Assembly: GCA_963810915.1 (NCBI GenBank)
Contig: CAWEPH010000006.1
Span: forward strand, 930,001 to 994,000
Length of the DNA stretch: 64,000 nt
Direction of reading: 5' to 3'
Origin: JAOUEA01 sp963810915
GTDB lineage: Bacteria; Actinomycetota; UBA4738; HRBIN12
Part shown: positions 1-10,208 of the stretch, one piece after another
Position numbering within the stretch: the first letter of the stretch is position 1
Layout: the number at the start of each line of letters is the position of its first letter
Program-made: the position numbers and the translations under genes
The notes under the pieces: generated by a model
Database searches by the model: none
Told to the model about the DNA's origin: nothing
What the model saw: only the letters and a program-made list of their open reading frames with translations

Positions 1-6
1 CCTCGC

Positions 7-1809
7 GTGAGCCAGGGCGACGTCGCGTACGCCTGCGCCGTGGGTCTGGTGGACGAGCTCGCGCTCGGTGGCCTCCGCCAGGCATGCCTCTCGCCGGGCT
101 CGCGCTCGACGCCGCTCGCGCTCGCGCTCGCCCGCGATCCCCGCGTCGCGATCCACGTCCATCTCGACGAGCGCTCGAGCGCGTTCTTCGCGCTCGGCAT
201 GGCCAAGGCCCTGCGTCGGCCCGTCGCCGTCGTCACCACGAGCGGGACGGCGGCGGCCGAGCTGTTCCCCGCGGTGGTGGAGGCGTCGCAGTCGCGCATC
301 CCGCTTGTGCTCCTGACCGCCGACCGGCCGCCACGCCTGCGGGGGACCGGCGCGAACCAGACGATCGACCAGGAGGACCTCTACGGCGGGTACACCAGGG
401 CTTACTTCGAGCCGCCGGTGCCCGCGGTGCTGGAGCATCCGCAGGAATGGCGCCGAGCTGCTCGGGCGGCGCTCAGCGCGTGTGGCGGCGTGACGCCGGG
501 CCCGGTCCAGGTCGACTGCCCGTTCGACGAACCGCTCACGCCGGAGCACGTCGATATCCCCACGGGTGAACCGATGGAGGCCCCCGCACGTCACGACGCG
601 AACCCCGCACCGTCAGACGACGAGGTGGAGGCCGTCGCGCGCGCGATCTCCGGTCGGCGCGGCGTCGTGGTCGTCGGCGGTTCGCAATGGACGCCACCCG
701 GATCCACGACGTTCCTGGCGGAGCGACTCGGGTGGCCCGTGATCGCGGAGCCCACGTCGAACGTGCGCCGCCCGGGTCAGGCGCTCGGCGCGGGGCAACC
801 CTTGCTCGCTTCGACCAGATGGCTCGAGACACATCGCCCCGAGGTCGTGTTGCAGATCGGCGCCGCTCCCACCACGCGCGCCACGCAGACCCTCGTTGCA
901 CGGGCCGAGCAGCTGGTGGTCGTCGACGCGCACCACCTCGAGCCCGATCCGCCCGCCCATGCCGACCTCCGCCTGCACGCGGATCCCGAACGTCTGGCCG
1001 AGGCGCTGGACGACCGTCCGATCGCGCGCGACGGCGAGCCGATCGCCTTCATGCGATCCGGTGGAGGCGCCGCTCCCTCGACTGAGGAGCTCGAGTCCAG
1101 ACGGATCGCCCCGGCCCCACGGTCGTGGTTGGACGACTGGCGCCTCGCCGATGCGACCGCACGGCGGGCCGTCGACGACGTGTTGGATCGATCCGAGCGC
1201 CCCACGGAGCTGCAGGTCGCGCGCGACGTCGCCGCCGCGGTGCCCTCGCCGGGCACCCTCTTCGTCGGGAACTCGATGCCGATCCGCGACCTGGACTACG
1301 CGATGGCGCCGCGCGACGGGCTGGAGGTCCTGGCGAACCGAGGCGCGAGCGGCATCGATGGGTTGGTCTCGACCGCGCTCGGGATCTCGGCCGCCGGCCC
1401 GCGTTCGATGGGGCCCGGGCCCACGGTCGCGCTGCTCGGCGATCTGAGCCTCCTGCACGACGCCGGTGCGCTCCTGTGGAACGCGCGGCGTGGGGCGCAC
1501 CTCACGATCGTCGTGATCAACAACGGGGGCGGTCAGATCTTCGCCTTCCTCGCGCAACGCGATCTGCCCGAGCTCGAGCCGCTCTTCGTCACGCCGCACG
1601 GCGTGGACCTCGGCGTGCTCTGTGTGGCGGCCGGCGCCCAGCACGCGCGAGTGGAGGACTCCTGGGCGCTCGGGCCGGCGCTCGCGCACGCGATCGCCCG
1701 CGGAGGTCTGCAGGTCGTGGAGGTGATCGTGGATCCGGAGCGGAACCGCGCGCAGCACGCGCAGGTCCAAGACGCCGTCGACGCCGCCCTGGGAGGTCTG
1801 TCCGGGTGA
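7..1809 (+). CDS. menD: MenD, SEPHCHC synthase of menaquinone biosynthesis
   Basis: Thiamine-diphosphate enzyme that joins isochorismate and 2-oxoglutarate to give SEPHCHC, the first committed step of menaquinone synthesis. It shows the N-terminal pyrimidine-binding region (SPGSRSTPLALAL, about residues 29-41), a central domain, and the C-terminal cofactor motif starting GDLSLLHD and ending in VINNGGGQIF (about 477-515). At 600 aa it is slightly longer than most MenD. It begins with GTG only six bases into the window, so the true start could lie upstream. Its stop overlaps the start of the next gene (GTGA), so the two are probably co-transcribed. menF and menG lie on the opposite strand a few kilobases on. 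Confidence 0.93.
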   Translation: MSQGDVAYACAVGLVDELALGGLRQACLSPGSRSTPLALALARDPRVAIHVHLDERSSAFFALGMAKALRRPVAVVTTSGTAAAELFPAVVEASQSRIPLVLLTADRPPRLRGTGANQTIDQEDLYGGYTRAYFEPPVPAVLEHPQEWRRAARAALSACGGVTPGPVQVDCPFDEPLTPEHVDIPTGEPMEAPARHDANPAPSDDEVEAVARAISGRRGVVVVGGSQWTPPGSTTFLAERLGWPVIAEPTSNVRRPGQALGAGQPLLASTRWLETHRPEVVLQIGAAPTTRATQTLVARAEQLVVVDAHHLEPDPPAHADLRLHADPERLAEALDDRPIARDGEPIAFMRSGGGAAPSTEELESRRIAPAPRSWLDDWRLADATARRAVDDVLDRSERPTELQVARDVAAAVPSPGTLFVGNSMPIRDLDYAMAPRDGLEVLANRGASGIDGLVSTALGISAAGPRSMGPGPTVALLGDLSLLHDAGALLWNARRGAHLTIVVINNGGGQIFAFLAQRDLPELEPLFVTPHGVDLGVLCVAAGAQHARVEDSWALGPALAHAIARGGLQVVEVIVDPERNRAQHAQVQDAVDAALGGLSG

Positions 1810-2328
1810 GCGAAGGCCCCATCGTTCGCCCCGCGACGCGGCGATGACATCGACGAGCTCGCGCGACTCCGCTGGCAGCTGTACACGGAAGACGACCCCG
1901 ACGTCGCCGAGTCCTTCGCGGACTACCGTGATCGCTTCGCGCGATTCGCGATCCCCGCGCTCGCGGACGAGGGCTGGCGGGCGTGGGTGGCCGAGGACGG
2001 CGGGCTCGTGGGCGCGATCTGGCGCCATCGCACGCCCCGGATCCCCCAGCCCGGCCGCGGCGATCCAGCGCCCCTCGCGTACGTCACCAACGTCTACGTC
2101 GAACCTGCCTACCGCAACACCGGCCTCGGCGCACGTCTCCTGCGCATCATGGTGGATGCCTCACGCGCCGAGGGGTTCTCGCTCGCGATGGTGTGGCCGA
2201 GCGACCGATCGTTCCCGTTCTACGAGCGTGGCGGCTTCGCCCGGCTGCCGGACCCGTTGGTCTTGGACCTGGGCGGCGACTGGCACTATCGAGGGCCGGC
2301 GGGAGCGGGCGGCGTCGAGTTGACATAG
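1806..2328 (+). CDS. GNAT family N-acetyltransferase, frameshifted
   Basis: Predicted acetyl-CoA-dependent acyltransferase of unknown substrate. The start GTG overlaps the menD stop. The first frame gives a typical GNAT opening (IVRPATR) and then hits a stop at 1845. The next frame continues with DDIDELARLRWQLY and contains the acetyl-CoA loop region around YRNTGLGARLLRIMV and the final PFYERGGF motif. One extra G near 1838-1841 (cggc for cgc) explains the break. Corrected length is about 173 aa, normal for the family. The family call is firm; the substrate is unknown. Confidence 0.75.
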
Positions 2329-2359
2329 CGTTCCACCGTCGACCCGAAGGAGGCCCTCT

Positions 2360-3945
2360 GTGGTCATCGCGCGCAGTCCGTTCCCCGACGTCGAGGTCCC
2401 CGACGTCCCCGTGGCCAGCCTGGTCCTGGATCGTGCCGCCGCCCGGGGCGACAAGCCCGCGTTGATCGACGGCCCCACCGGGCGGACGCTCACGTACGAC
2501 CAGCTGGGCGCGATGGCAGGGATGCTGGCCGCCGGGCTCGTGGCCCGCGGTTTCGTGCCCGGGGACGTCTTCGCGATCTTCGCGCCCAACGTGCCCGAGT
2601 ACGCCGTGGCGTTCCACGGCGTGGCCGCCGCCGGCGGCACCAACACGACGATCAACTCGCTCGCCTCCGTCGAGGACGTGGCCGCCCAGTTACACGCCAC
2701 CCGCGCCCGATACCTGCTCACCGTGGAACCGTTCCTGGATCGGGCGCTGCCGGCGGCGCGGAAGGCCGGCGTGCAGGAGGTCTTCCTCCTCGGCCAAGAC
2801 GCGCATGAGGGGACGACACCGTTCGCCGAGCTGCTCGGCGACCCTTCGGGTGCGCCCGAACTGACCCTCGATCCCGCCGAGGCCGTCGTCGCGATGCCGA
2901 TGTCGAGCGGGACGACGGGGTTCCCGAAGGTCGTGCAGCTCACGCACCGCAACCTGGTGGCCAACACCATCCAATCGAGCGCCGCGATCGACATCGGCGA
3001 GCGCGACGTGATGATCGGCATCCTGCCCTTCTTCCATATCTACGGGATGACGGTGCTCGTGAACCTCGCCCTGTGGCGCGGCGCCACCGTCGTCACGATG
3101 CCCCGCTTCGAGCTCGACGCCTTCCTCGGGTTGATGCAGGACCACCGTGTGACGTACGCATGCCTCGTCCCGCCCATCGTGCTCGCGCTCGCGAAACATC
3201 CGGACGTGGAGCGCTTCGATCTCTCCGCTCTCGAGTTCGTGATCAGCGGCGCCGCTCCCCTCGACGCCGGCGTCGGGCAAGCGGCGGCCGCGCGTCTCGA
3301 CTGTCAGGTGCTGCAGGGCTACGGCCTCACCGAGACGAGCCCGGTCCTCTCCGCCCCGCTGCGTGATCCTTCGCGGGCGAACCCAGCCTCGGTCGGCGCG
3401 ATCCTGCCCAACACCGAGATCCGCGTCGTGGCCCTCGAGGAAGAGGCCGACGAGCCGCCCATCGGCGTGGACGGCGAGATCTGGGCGCGCGGGACCTCAG
3501 ATCATGAAGGGCTACCTGGACGACCCGGAGGCGAACGCGTGGATCTTCCCGGGCGACGGGTGGCTCCGCACCGGCGACATCGGCCACGTCGACGAAGACG
3601 GCTACCTCTACGTCGTGGACCGCCTGAAGGAACTGATCAAGTACCGCGGGTTCCAGGTGGCTCCCGCCGAGCTCGAGGCGCTGCTGCTCCAGCATCCCGG
3701 GGTCGCCGACGCCGCCGTCATCCCCGCCCCCGATCCCAACGCCGGCGAGGTACCGAAGGCCTTCGTGGTCAAGACGGTCGGGTGCCGACCTCACCGAGGG
3801 CGAGCTGATGTCGTTCGTCTCCGAGCGCGTGCCCTCGTACAAGAAGGTCCGCCGCGTGGAGTTCGTCGAGGAGATCCCGCGCTCGCTGAGCGGCAAGATC
3901 CTGCGGCGGGTCCTGGTCGAACGGGAGCGCGGCGGCGGCGCCTAG
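2360..3945 (+). CDS. Acyl-CoA synthetase (4-coumarate-CoA ligase-like), two frameshifts
   Basis: ANL-superfamily adenylate-forming enzyme that activates a carboxylic acid as acyl-AMP and transfers it to CoA. Motifs: the P-loop MSSGTTGFPKVVQLTHRN, GYGLTETSP, TGDIGHVDEDGYLYVVDR and the C-terminal catalytic lysine in RSLSGKILRR. The frame changes near 3497 (ggg for gg) and near 3783 (ggg for gg). Corrected, it is about 527 aa, the usual size. GTG start is preceded by AAGGAGG (2347-2353). Position in a menaquinone locus would suit an O-succinylbenzoate ligase, but the sequence looks closer to 4CL or medium-chain ligases, so the substrate is open. The stop TAG overlaps the stop of the convergent gene. 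Confidence 0.82.
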
Positions 3946-4154
3946 CCGCGTCGACCATCATCCGGCGGTGCGGGAGCGAGTCTGTGCGCGTTCCGGAACA
4001 GCAGATACCCGACCGCCGCCATCGCGAGGCCGATCGGGATCAGAACGAGCGCACCGCCGCCGAAGAGCCCGGCGATCGCAAGGCCGACGCCCACCGTGCC
4101 GCCGAGGACGGCCACGACCTTCACGGCGATCTGGTTCGCGGTCTGGCCGGCCAC
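3942..4154 (-). CDS. Small two-helix membrane protein, unknown function
   Basis: A 70-aa protein with two hydrophobic segments: about residues 11-30 (rich in V, A, G) and 33-52 (ALVLIPIGLAMAAVGYLLF). It ends in a short polar Pro/Arg tail. GTG start lies 9 bases after the menF stop on the same strand, so it is probably the last gene of the MerR-menG-menF operon. I do not recognise a family. It could assist a membrane step of quinone synthesis, but nothing in the sequence shows that. Confidence 0.55.
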   Translation of the reverse strand: MAGQTANQIAVKVVAVLGGTVGVGLAIAGLFGGGALVLIPIGLAMAAVGYLLFRNAHRLAPAPPDDGRRG

Positions 4155-4163
4155 CGCCGAAGC

Positions 4164-5427
4164 CTATCCCCAGCGCAGTGCGTCGAGGAATGCGCGGAAC
4201 TTCCGGTCGGTCTCGTCGCGCTCGGCGGCCGGAACGGAGCCGGCCACGATGCCGGCCCCGGCGAAGAGGCGGGCCTCGTCGCCGCGCAGCCGGGCGCACC
4301 GCAGGGCGATCGCCCAGGTGCCGTCCCCGTTCGCGTCCATCCATCCGACCGCCCCCGCGTACGCACCCCGCGGGACCGGCTCGAGCGCGCGGATCAACCG
4401 CATCGCCGCGTCCCGCGGCTCGCCGCACACCGCGGGTGTCGGATGCAGCAGGTGCACCAGCTCGAGGGCATGGGGTGCAGGCTCGCGGAGCCTCCCGCGG
4501 AACCGGGTGGACAGGTGCCACACGTTCGCGGTCTCCAAGAGCACGGGCTCGGGATCCCACGCGAGCTCCTCGCAGACCGGACCCAGCGCCGCCGCGATGG
4601 CCTCCACGACGATCCGGTGCTCCTCGCCGTCCTTGGCGGACGCCATCAACCGTTGCGCCGAGGCGGCGTCCTCGGATGCGTCGCCGAACCGAGGTGCCGA
4701 CCCGGCGAGCGGGTTGGCGCGGACCTCCCGCCCGATCCGGGAGACGAGCAGCTCCGGGCTCGCGCCCACCAGCACCGCGCCGCCGTCGACGGGCGCGGCG
4801 AATGCGTACCCGTGGGGCTCGGCCGCGCGCAGCCGGAAGAGGAGCTGCCGCGGATCCAGCTCACGGCCCGCCACGAGCTCGACGGAACGCGCGAGCACGA
4901 CCTTGCGGAGCTCGCCCGCGCGGATCGCGCTCGACCGCGGAGGCGACGGAGCGCTCGTAGGCGTCGGGCAGCGGCTCGGGGCGGACCTGCATGCCGCTGA
5001 AGGGCTCGCGCGGGGCGGCGCGCCCGACGAAGCGCTCCGTGACTCGGGGCGCAGGCTCCTCGCCGGGTCGCACGAGGTCGATCGCCCACGTCTCGCCCTG
5101 CCGATCGCGACGCACCGCGCGGTTGGGGATCTGGAACCAGCCGGTCCTGCCGGGATCGAACGGCACCGAGCCGAAGACGAACGGCGGCGGCGCCCCCTCC
5201 TCGGCAGCCACGATCTCGATCCCGCCGAGGAGGTCCCCAGGGCTCGCACCGCCGTGCTGGGCCTGCGGCCCCGAGACGGCCATGTGGAATGCGAAGGGCG
5301 AGGCGCCGCCGGCCACGCCGATCCCGTCGCGCTCCATGAAGACGCCCTCAGGGTGATACGCGGCTAGGAGGTCGTAAGCGGATCCAAGTTTCGAGATCCG
5401 TGCGTGGGAAGCGGCCGGTCCGAGCAC
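4164..5427 (-). CDS. menF: Isochorismate synthase (MenF-type), frameshifted
   Basis: Chorismate-utilising enzyme that converts chorismate to isochorismate, feeding MenD. The N-terminal part (GTG at 5427) reads through to SVASAVE; the conserved core continues in another frame with RAGELRKVVLARSVEL, GASPELLVSR, HLSTRFRGRL, LHPTPAVCGEPRDAA and the final GAGIVAGSVPAAERDETDRKF. One extra base near 4928 (cgcg for cgg) explains the break. Corrected length is about 420 aa, usual for MenF. It follows menG by 28 bases on the same strand. Sister families (anthranilate or salicylate synthases) share the fold, but the menaquinone context decides the call. Confidence 0.85.
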
Positions 5428-5455
5428 CGCGGGCCGCGCCCGGGGGAGGCCGGGC

Positions 5456-6154
5456 TCACGCCCGGGTCCCCACCAGGAGTTGCGTGAGCCCGCCCGAGAG
5501 CTGCAGCCGTTCGACGTCGTGGAAGCCGGTCGCCTCCATCATCTCCACCATCTCCTCGGGCGGCGGAAGGTAGGCCATGGATCGGGGGAGGTAGGCGTAC
5601 GCGCTGCGGTCCGAGATGGCCCCACCGATCATCGGGACGGCCTTGTTGAAGTACACACCGTGGCCGGCGCGCAGGACCGGGTTGTCGGGCTCGCTCGCGT
5701 CGAGCAGCGCGACGCGTCCTCCCGGTCGCACCACGCGCCCCAACTCGGCGAAGAACCCTCCGAGCGAGACCACGTTGCGCAGGGCGAACCCGCACGTCAC
5801 CCCGTCGGCGCCCGCTTCGCGCACGGGCAGCGTGAGGATGTCGGCCTCCACCAGCGGCGCCTCCGTGCGCGCGTTCACGAGCATCCCGTGAGAGAAGTCG
5901 AAGCCCACGACGCGGTACCCCTGGCGCGCCAGCTCCCGGCACAGGTCGCCCGTGCCGCACGCGAGGTCCAGCACGAGGGCGCGGCCGGGCAGGCGCAGCT
6001 CACGCACCGCGCGCCGACGCCACCGCACGTCGAGCCCGAACGTCATCACCCGGTTCACCAGGTCGTAGCGCGGAGAGATCGTGTCGAAGAGGCTGCGGAC
6101 GGCCCGGCGCTTCTCGTCGCCCTCCGGAAGCTCGGGCCCGATCGTCGCGCTCAC
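5456..6154 (-). CDS. menG: Demethylmenaquinone methyltransferase (MenG/UbiE)
   Basis: SAM-dependent C-methyltransferase for the last step of menaquinone synthesis. Of 232 aa, motifs are FDTISPRYDLVNRVMTFGLD (UbiE signature 1), the SAM loop LDLACGTGDLCRELA and the FALRNVVSLGGFFAELGRV region. Start GTG (6152-6154) overlaps the stop of the MerR gene as GTGA, indicating translational coupling. The frame is intact here. Confidence 0.93.
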   Translation of the reverse strand: MSATIGPELPEGDEKRRAVRSLFDTISPRYDLVNRVMTFGLDVRWRRRAVRELRLPGRALVLDLACGTGDLCRELARQGYRVVGFDFSHGMLVNARTEAPLVEADILTLPVREAGADGVTCGFALRNVVSLGGFFAELGRVVRPGGRVALLDASEPDNPVLRAGHGVYFNKAVPMIGGAISDRSAYAYLPRSMAYLPPPEEMVEMMEATGFHDVERLQLSGGLTQLLVGTRA

Positions 6155-6874
6155 GCCGGCGATGTCTCCGGCTCCTCGATGTGCGCCTCCGCCGTCTCGA
6201 GCAGCACGCGGCGGAAGTGGTGCGAGACGAGGTGGGTCACCGCCGGGAGCAACTCCGCGAACGCCTCCACCATCTGCTCGGCCGCGCGCTCGTCGTCGCC
6301 GGCCGTGTCGCGGATGGGCTTGCGCACGTGCTCGTCGAAGAGCTCGACCGCGCGCTCGGCGAGGCCCCGCATCGCGACGTCGGCATCGCGGGCGAGCCCC
6401 AGCAGGTCCGGCAGGGGCAGCCCGAACTCGAGCAATCGGAGCGCCGTGCGGACCATCTCGATGTCCGCCGCCGTGTAGCGCTCGTCGCCCTCGTCGGCGC
6501 GTCCCAGTCGGATCCCCTCCCGCTCGACGGCCTGGATCAGGGACGCCGGGACGCCGCTGCGTGCCGAGAACTCCTCGAGGCTGAGCAGCTCGACCTCGTC
6601 GCCGGTCTCCCCGCGCGCCGCCGCGACGGCCGCGGCGAGGTCGGCGTCGGCCGCGCCCGAGCTCACCCGCGAGCACGCGTCGGATCGCCGCGAGGGTGAG
6701 GCCCTTGCGCTGGAGCGCACGGATCTGGAGCATCCGGTCGAGGTGCTCGGGCCCGTACCAGGCCACGCGCCCCTCCCGCTCGGGCTGCGGGAGCAGGCCA
6801 CGCGACTGGTAGTAGCGGACCGTGTCCACGGACACGTCGCACGCCGACGCCAGCTGCTCGACCCGGTACCTCAT
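6151..6874 (-). CDS. MerR-family transcriptional regulator, frameshifted
   Basis: DNA-binding regulator with an N-terminal MerR winged helix (VDTVRYYQSRGLLPQPEREG, followed by YGPEHLDRMLQIRALQRKG) and a long helical C-terminal part without an obvious metal-binding cysteine pattern. The frame changes near 6660 (ggg for gg); the continuation ADADLAAAVAAARGETGDE restores a protein of about 240 aa. The ATG at 6874 is preferred over 6880 because a TAGAGT -10-like hexamer ends 8 bases upstream of it. It is translationally coupled to menG, so it may control the menaquinone genes or itself. Its ligand is unknown. Confidence 0.78.
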
Positions 6875-6881
6875 GACCATC

Positions 6882-6894
6882 CACTCTACGAGTG
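6882..6894. promoter_or_regulatory. Dyad overlapping the MerR promoter
   Basis: CACTC-TAC-GAGTG is a perfect 5-3-5 inverted repeat. On the minus strand it contains TAGAGT, a -10-like hexamer located 8 bases before the preferred MerR start. An operator overlapping the promoter suggests autoregulation. It is shorter than classical MerR operators, so this is a tentative call. Confidence 0.4.
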
Positions 6895-6972
6895 TGCGCT
6901 CGAAGGGTCCACGCGCGCCCGGCGGCACTCAACCCGGGCGACCCGCAGCGAGGCCGCGGCCCCTCCGCGGGC

Positions 6973-6978
6973 TAGGAT
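6973..6978 (+). promoter_or_regulatory. TAGGAT -10-like hexamer, short-leader promoter
   Basis: TAGGAT sits 8 bases upstream of the ATG at 6987. A start site 6-8 bases downstream would make the transcript leaderless. The same arrangement recurs before other genes in this window. Confidence 0.4.
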
Positions 6979-6986
6979 GCGCGCGG

Positions 6987-8245
6987 ATGAAGCACGTCGC
7001 GCGTCCCGTCGTGAGCCTGGCCATGATCCTCGTGTGCACGGGCGCGACGATGGCGGTCGGCACGGTGCTGAAGGCCCCGTGCGCCAACGGGCGGCTGGTC
7101 CGACGGGCGTCAGTACCGCTACCTCTGCTACTCCGACGTCGTCCCACTGCTCGGCACCGAGCAGCTCACGGGCAACCGGCTCCCGTTCGTCAACGGGTGC
7201 GTGAAGGTGCAGGGACAGAACTGCGACGAGTACCCGGTCCTCACGATGTACTTCATGCGCGCGTCGGCCTGGATCTCGGGTCCGCACTACGGCTCCTTCT
7301 ACTACGTGAACGCGGTGCTGCTGGCGATCTGCGCGCTGGTGATCGCCTCGCTCCTCTACATGATGGCCGGGGCGCGGGCGCTCTACTTCGCGCTCGCTCC
7401 GACGCTCCTCGTCTACGGCACGATGAACTGGGATCTGCTCGCGGTGATGTTCGCCACCGCCGGCCTCTACTACCTCCTGCGCGATCGCGACGTCCGCTCC
7501 GGCGTCATGCTCGGCCTCGGGGCGGCCGCCAAGTTCTACCCGGCGATGCTGGCGGTGCCGCTTCATCGCACACCGGCTCAAGGAGCGACGCCCCGACGCG
7601 GCCATCACGCTCGGATGGGCGACCGCCCTGGCGTGGGGCCTCGTGAACCTCCCGTTCCTGATCGCCGGGCCGTCCAGCTGGGTCCGGTTCTTCACCTTCA
7701 ACTCCCAACGCCTGCCGGACTTCGACAGCCTCTGGTACATCTCGTGTCGCCACGTGGAGGGCGCATGCCTGTCGACCCGCACCGTGAACGTGGCGTCGGG
7801 CGCGCTGTTCGCGGCGGCGCTCGTCCTCGTATGGGTGCTGCGCGCCCGTCGATTCCCCGATTTCCCGCGGTGGACGGTGGGATTCCCTCTCATCGCCCTC
7901 TTCCTGATGACGAACAAGGTCTATTCCCCGCAATACGGGCTGTGGCTGCTGCCATGGTTCGCGGTCGCGCTGCCCGGGTTGCGCCGCTTCGTCGTGTTCG
8001 AGGTCGCCGACGTCGCCGTGTTCGTCACGCGGTTCTGGTGGTTCGGCAAGCTCCAGGGTGACTGGGGCACGCCGCAGACCTGGTTCGAGGCCATGGTGGT
8101 GGTGCGTGCGCTGGTGCTCCTGTGGTGCGTCGTGGCGTGGGTGCGCGAGCCGCATCGACCCCTCGTGCTGGAAGAACTCGAGGCCGTGCACGCCGAACCC
8201 GAGTCCGGCGACGCCGGACCCGACGCGGAGGTCCTGCCGGCGTGA
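6987..8245 (+). CDS. Glycosyltransferase family 87-like membrane protein, two frameshifts
   Basis: Multi-pass membrane protein resembling GT87/DUF2029 polyprenyl-phosphate-mannose mannosyltransferases. The N-terminal helix (MKHVARPVVSLAMILVCTG) is followed by YPVLTMYFMRASAW, MNWDLLAVMFATAGLYYLLR, LGLGAAAKFYPAMLA, and a later VYSPQYGLWLLPWFAVALPG. The frame changes near 7093 (cc for c) and near 7563. Corrected length is about 418 aa. A -10-like TAGGAT ends 8 bases before the ATG and no Shine-Dalgarno is visible, suggesting a leaderless mRNA. Its stop overlaps the next gene as GTGA. The acceptor glycan is unknown. Confidence 0.72.
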
Positions 8246-9418
8246 GCGCCGCGGCGGACGAGCCGAGCGCCCCGGTCCGCCTGCGCGACGGCGTGAGGTA
8301 CTGCGTCCTCGTCTTCCTCGCGGTGCGGATCGGGCTGAGCCTCCTCTCGGTGAGCGGCGTCGCCCTGATCGAGCCGCGAGGCGGCGTGCTGCCGTCGGTG
8401 AGTGGATGGCCGATCGCGCCCGTCTCGGCGGGCTGGCACAACGCGGTGACCGGCACGGAACGTCAGGACGCCGCGTGGTTCTTGCGCATCGCCACCGGTG
8501 GCTACCGCGAGGACGACGGCAGCGCGGCCTTCTTCCCCGTCTACCCGATGGCCGTGCGCATCGTCGGGTGGCTCCCTCTGATCGGCCCGCTGGGGGCGGC
8601 GCTCCTCGTCTCCAACGGCGCCTTCCTCGCGGCGCTCGTCGTCCTGTACGGACTCACCCGGCTGGAGTTCGGCTCGGTCTCGATCGCGCGGAGGTCCGTG
8701 CTGTTCCTCGCGATCTTCCCGACGGCGTTCTTCTTCCTGGCGCCCTACACGGAGTCGACGTTCCTGCTCCTGTCGGTGAGCGCGTTCTGGTGCGCCCGGC
8801 GCAACCGCTGGGCGTGGGCCGCGCTCGCGGCCGCGCTCGCCGCCGCGACGCGCAACGTCGGCATCCTGCTGGCCCCCGCCCTGGCGTTCGAGGCCTGGCA
8901 CCAGTGGCGCGTCGACGGACGCGCGCTCGCCCCTCGTCTGGCGGCGGCCGCCGCCACCCTGCTTGGGCCGCTCGCGTACTTCACGTACTTCCAGCTGCGC
9001 TTCGGCGATTTCTGGGCACCCGTGCACGCCCAGCGGAACTGGGGACGTCGCGCGACGATGCCGTGGACGACGCTGGCCGACGCGTTCCGCCAGGCGGATC
9101 ACCTCTTCTCCTACTGGATGGTGGACCTGCTCGTCGTGGCGGTGGTGCTCGTGGCGGTGGTAGCCGGGGTGCGCATCCTGCGCGGCCCCTACTTCGTGTA
9201 CGCCGGCCTGAGCGTGCTCGTGGAGCTGAGCGCCCCGATGCCCGGTCGCGCGCTGATGTCGATGCCGCGCTTCGTGGCGGTGATCTTCCCCGTGTTCTGG
9301 GTGCTGGCCGTCGGCGTCGAACGTCGCAAGCTCACCGAACCGCTGGTGGTGGGCACCTTCGCCGCAGGCTACGGCGTCCTCGGCCGTGCTCTTCATGAAC
9401 TGGTGGCACATCTTCTGA
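8242..9418 (+). CDS. PIG-V-like mannosyltransferase family membrane protein, frameshifted at the end
   Basis: Integral membrane glycosyltransferase of about 391 aa. It carries the region DAAWFLRIATGGY followed by FFPVYPMAVRI, matching the PIG-V pattern of a tryptophan-containing loop before a helix, then SIARRSVLFLAIFPTAFFF, TRNVGILLAPALAFEAW and MPRFVAVIFPVFWVLAV. GTG start overlaps the previous stop. Near 9381 one extra G (cggc for cgc) throws the natural end (VLFMNWWHIF, stop at 9416-9418) out of frame; uncorrected, the frame would run to 9474. With the preceding gene it forms a pair likely acting on a lipid-linked sugar outside the membrane. Confidence 0.75.
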
Positions 9419-9470
9419 TGCGGTGCGCGCGAGCGAGTAGGATGTGCCGAGCCACACCGACGGAGGACGC

Positions 9471-10109
9471 GTGACGATCAGGGTTGCCATCGCCGACGAC
9501 CATTCACTCGTCCGCCAAGGCCTGCGCCGATACCTGGACATGGCGGACGGGATCGAGGTGGTCGGCGAGGCATCCAACGGCGTCGAGCTGCTCGAGCTGG
9601 TGGGCACGGAAGAGCCCGACATCGCGCTCGTGGACATCCGGATGCCGGAGATGGACGGCCTCGAGGCGGCCCGGGAGCTCCGCGACAAGCACCCGAAGAT
9701 CGGCGTGATCATGCTCACCGCGTACGACGACCGGCAGTTCGTGGTGGAGGCCGTGCGCAGCGGGGCCCGCGGCTACGTGTTGAAGGCCCGCGACGCCGAG
9801 CACCTGATCCAGACCGTGCGCCTCGTGGCGGGCGGCAACATGGTCATCGACCCCCAGCTCGTGGTTGCGCTCGCCGAGGAGCTGTCCACCGCGAAGGAGC
9901 GCGACCGCAAGGCCGAGACCCTCACCGCCCGGGAGATCGAGGTGCTGCAGCTCCTCGCCTTCGGTCACACCAACCGGGACATCGCCGAGCGTCTCTACAT
10001 CTCGCCGGACACCGTGAAGACCCACCTCGAGCACATCTTCGAGAAGCTCGGCGCCTCAGACCGCACCGCGGCCGTCGCCGAAGCGCTCCGCAGACGCCTG
10101 ATCGAGTAG
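9471..10109 (+). CDS. NarL/FixJ-family response regulator
   Basis: Two-component regulator of 212 aa. The receiver domain has acidic residues in VAIADDHSLVRQ, phosphoacceptor Asp55 in LVDIRMPEMDG, a conserved Thr in MLTAYDD and Lys in LKARD. The C-terminal LuxR helix-turn-helix reads LTAREIEVLQLLAFGHTNRD and YISPDTVKTHLEHIFEKL. GTG at 9471 is chosen over 9444 because GGAGGA (9462-9467) precedes it and a TAGGAT -10-like box (9438-9443) would place the transcript start just upstream. The histidine kinase gene follows about 100 bases later and is the likely partner. Confidence 0.9.
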   Translation: MTIRVAIADDHSLVRQGLRRYLDMADGIEVVGEASNGVELLELVGTEEPDIALVDIRMPEMDGLEAARELRDKHPKIGVIMLTAYDDRQFVVEAVRSGARGYVLKARDAEHLIQTVRLVAGGNMVIDPQLVVALAEELSTAKERDRKAETLTAREIEVLQLLAFGHTNRDIAERLYISPDTVKTHLEHIFEKLGASDRTAAVAEALRRRLIE

Positions 10110-10114
10110 GTCCC

Positions 10115-10155
10115 CCGCCGTTCGCCGGCGGTCCGAACGGCCCCTCCGTGGGCCG
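10115..10155 (+). terminator. Double hairpin after the response regulator
   Basis: Two perfect hairpins follow the stop at 10109: CCGCCG with loop TTCGC and CGGCGG (10115-10131), then CGGCCC with loop CTCCGT and GGGCCG (10138-10155). There is no long T tract, so termination or attenuation before the kinase gene is inferred from structure only. Confidence 0.5.
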
Positions 10156-10208
10156 GACGGGGGTTACTCCTTCGGGCCCGCGAGTTCCCTCCGACGGGTG
10201 ATGGAGCG

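Noticed and set aside
613..2028. Long minus-strand open frame opposite menD
   Set aside because: Composition is an antisense shadow (Arg/Ala/His-rich, no motifs) of a clear menD.
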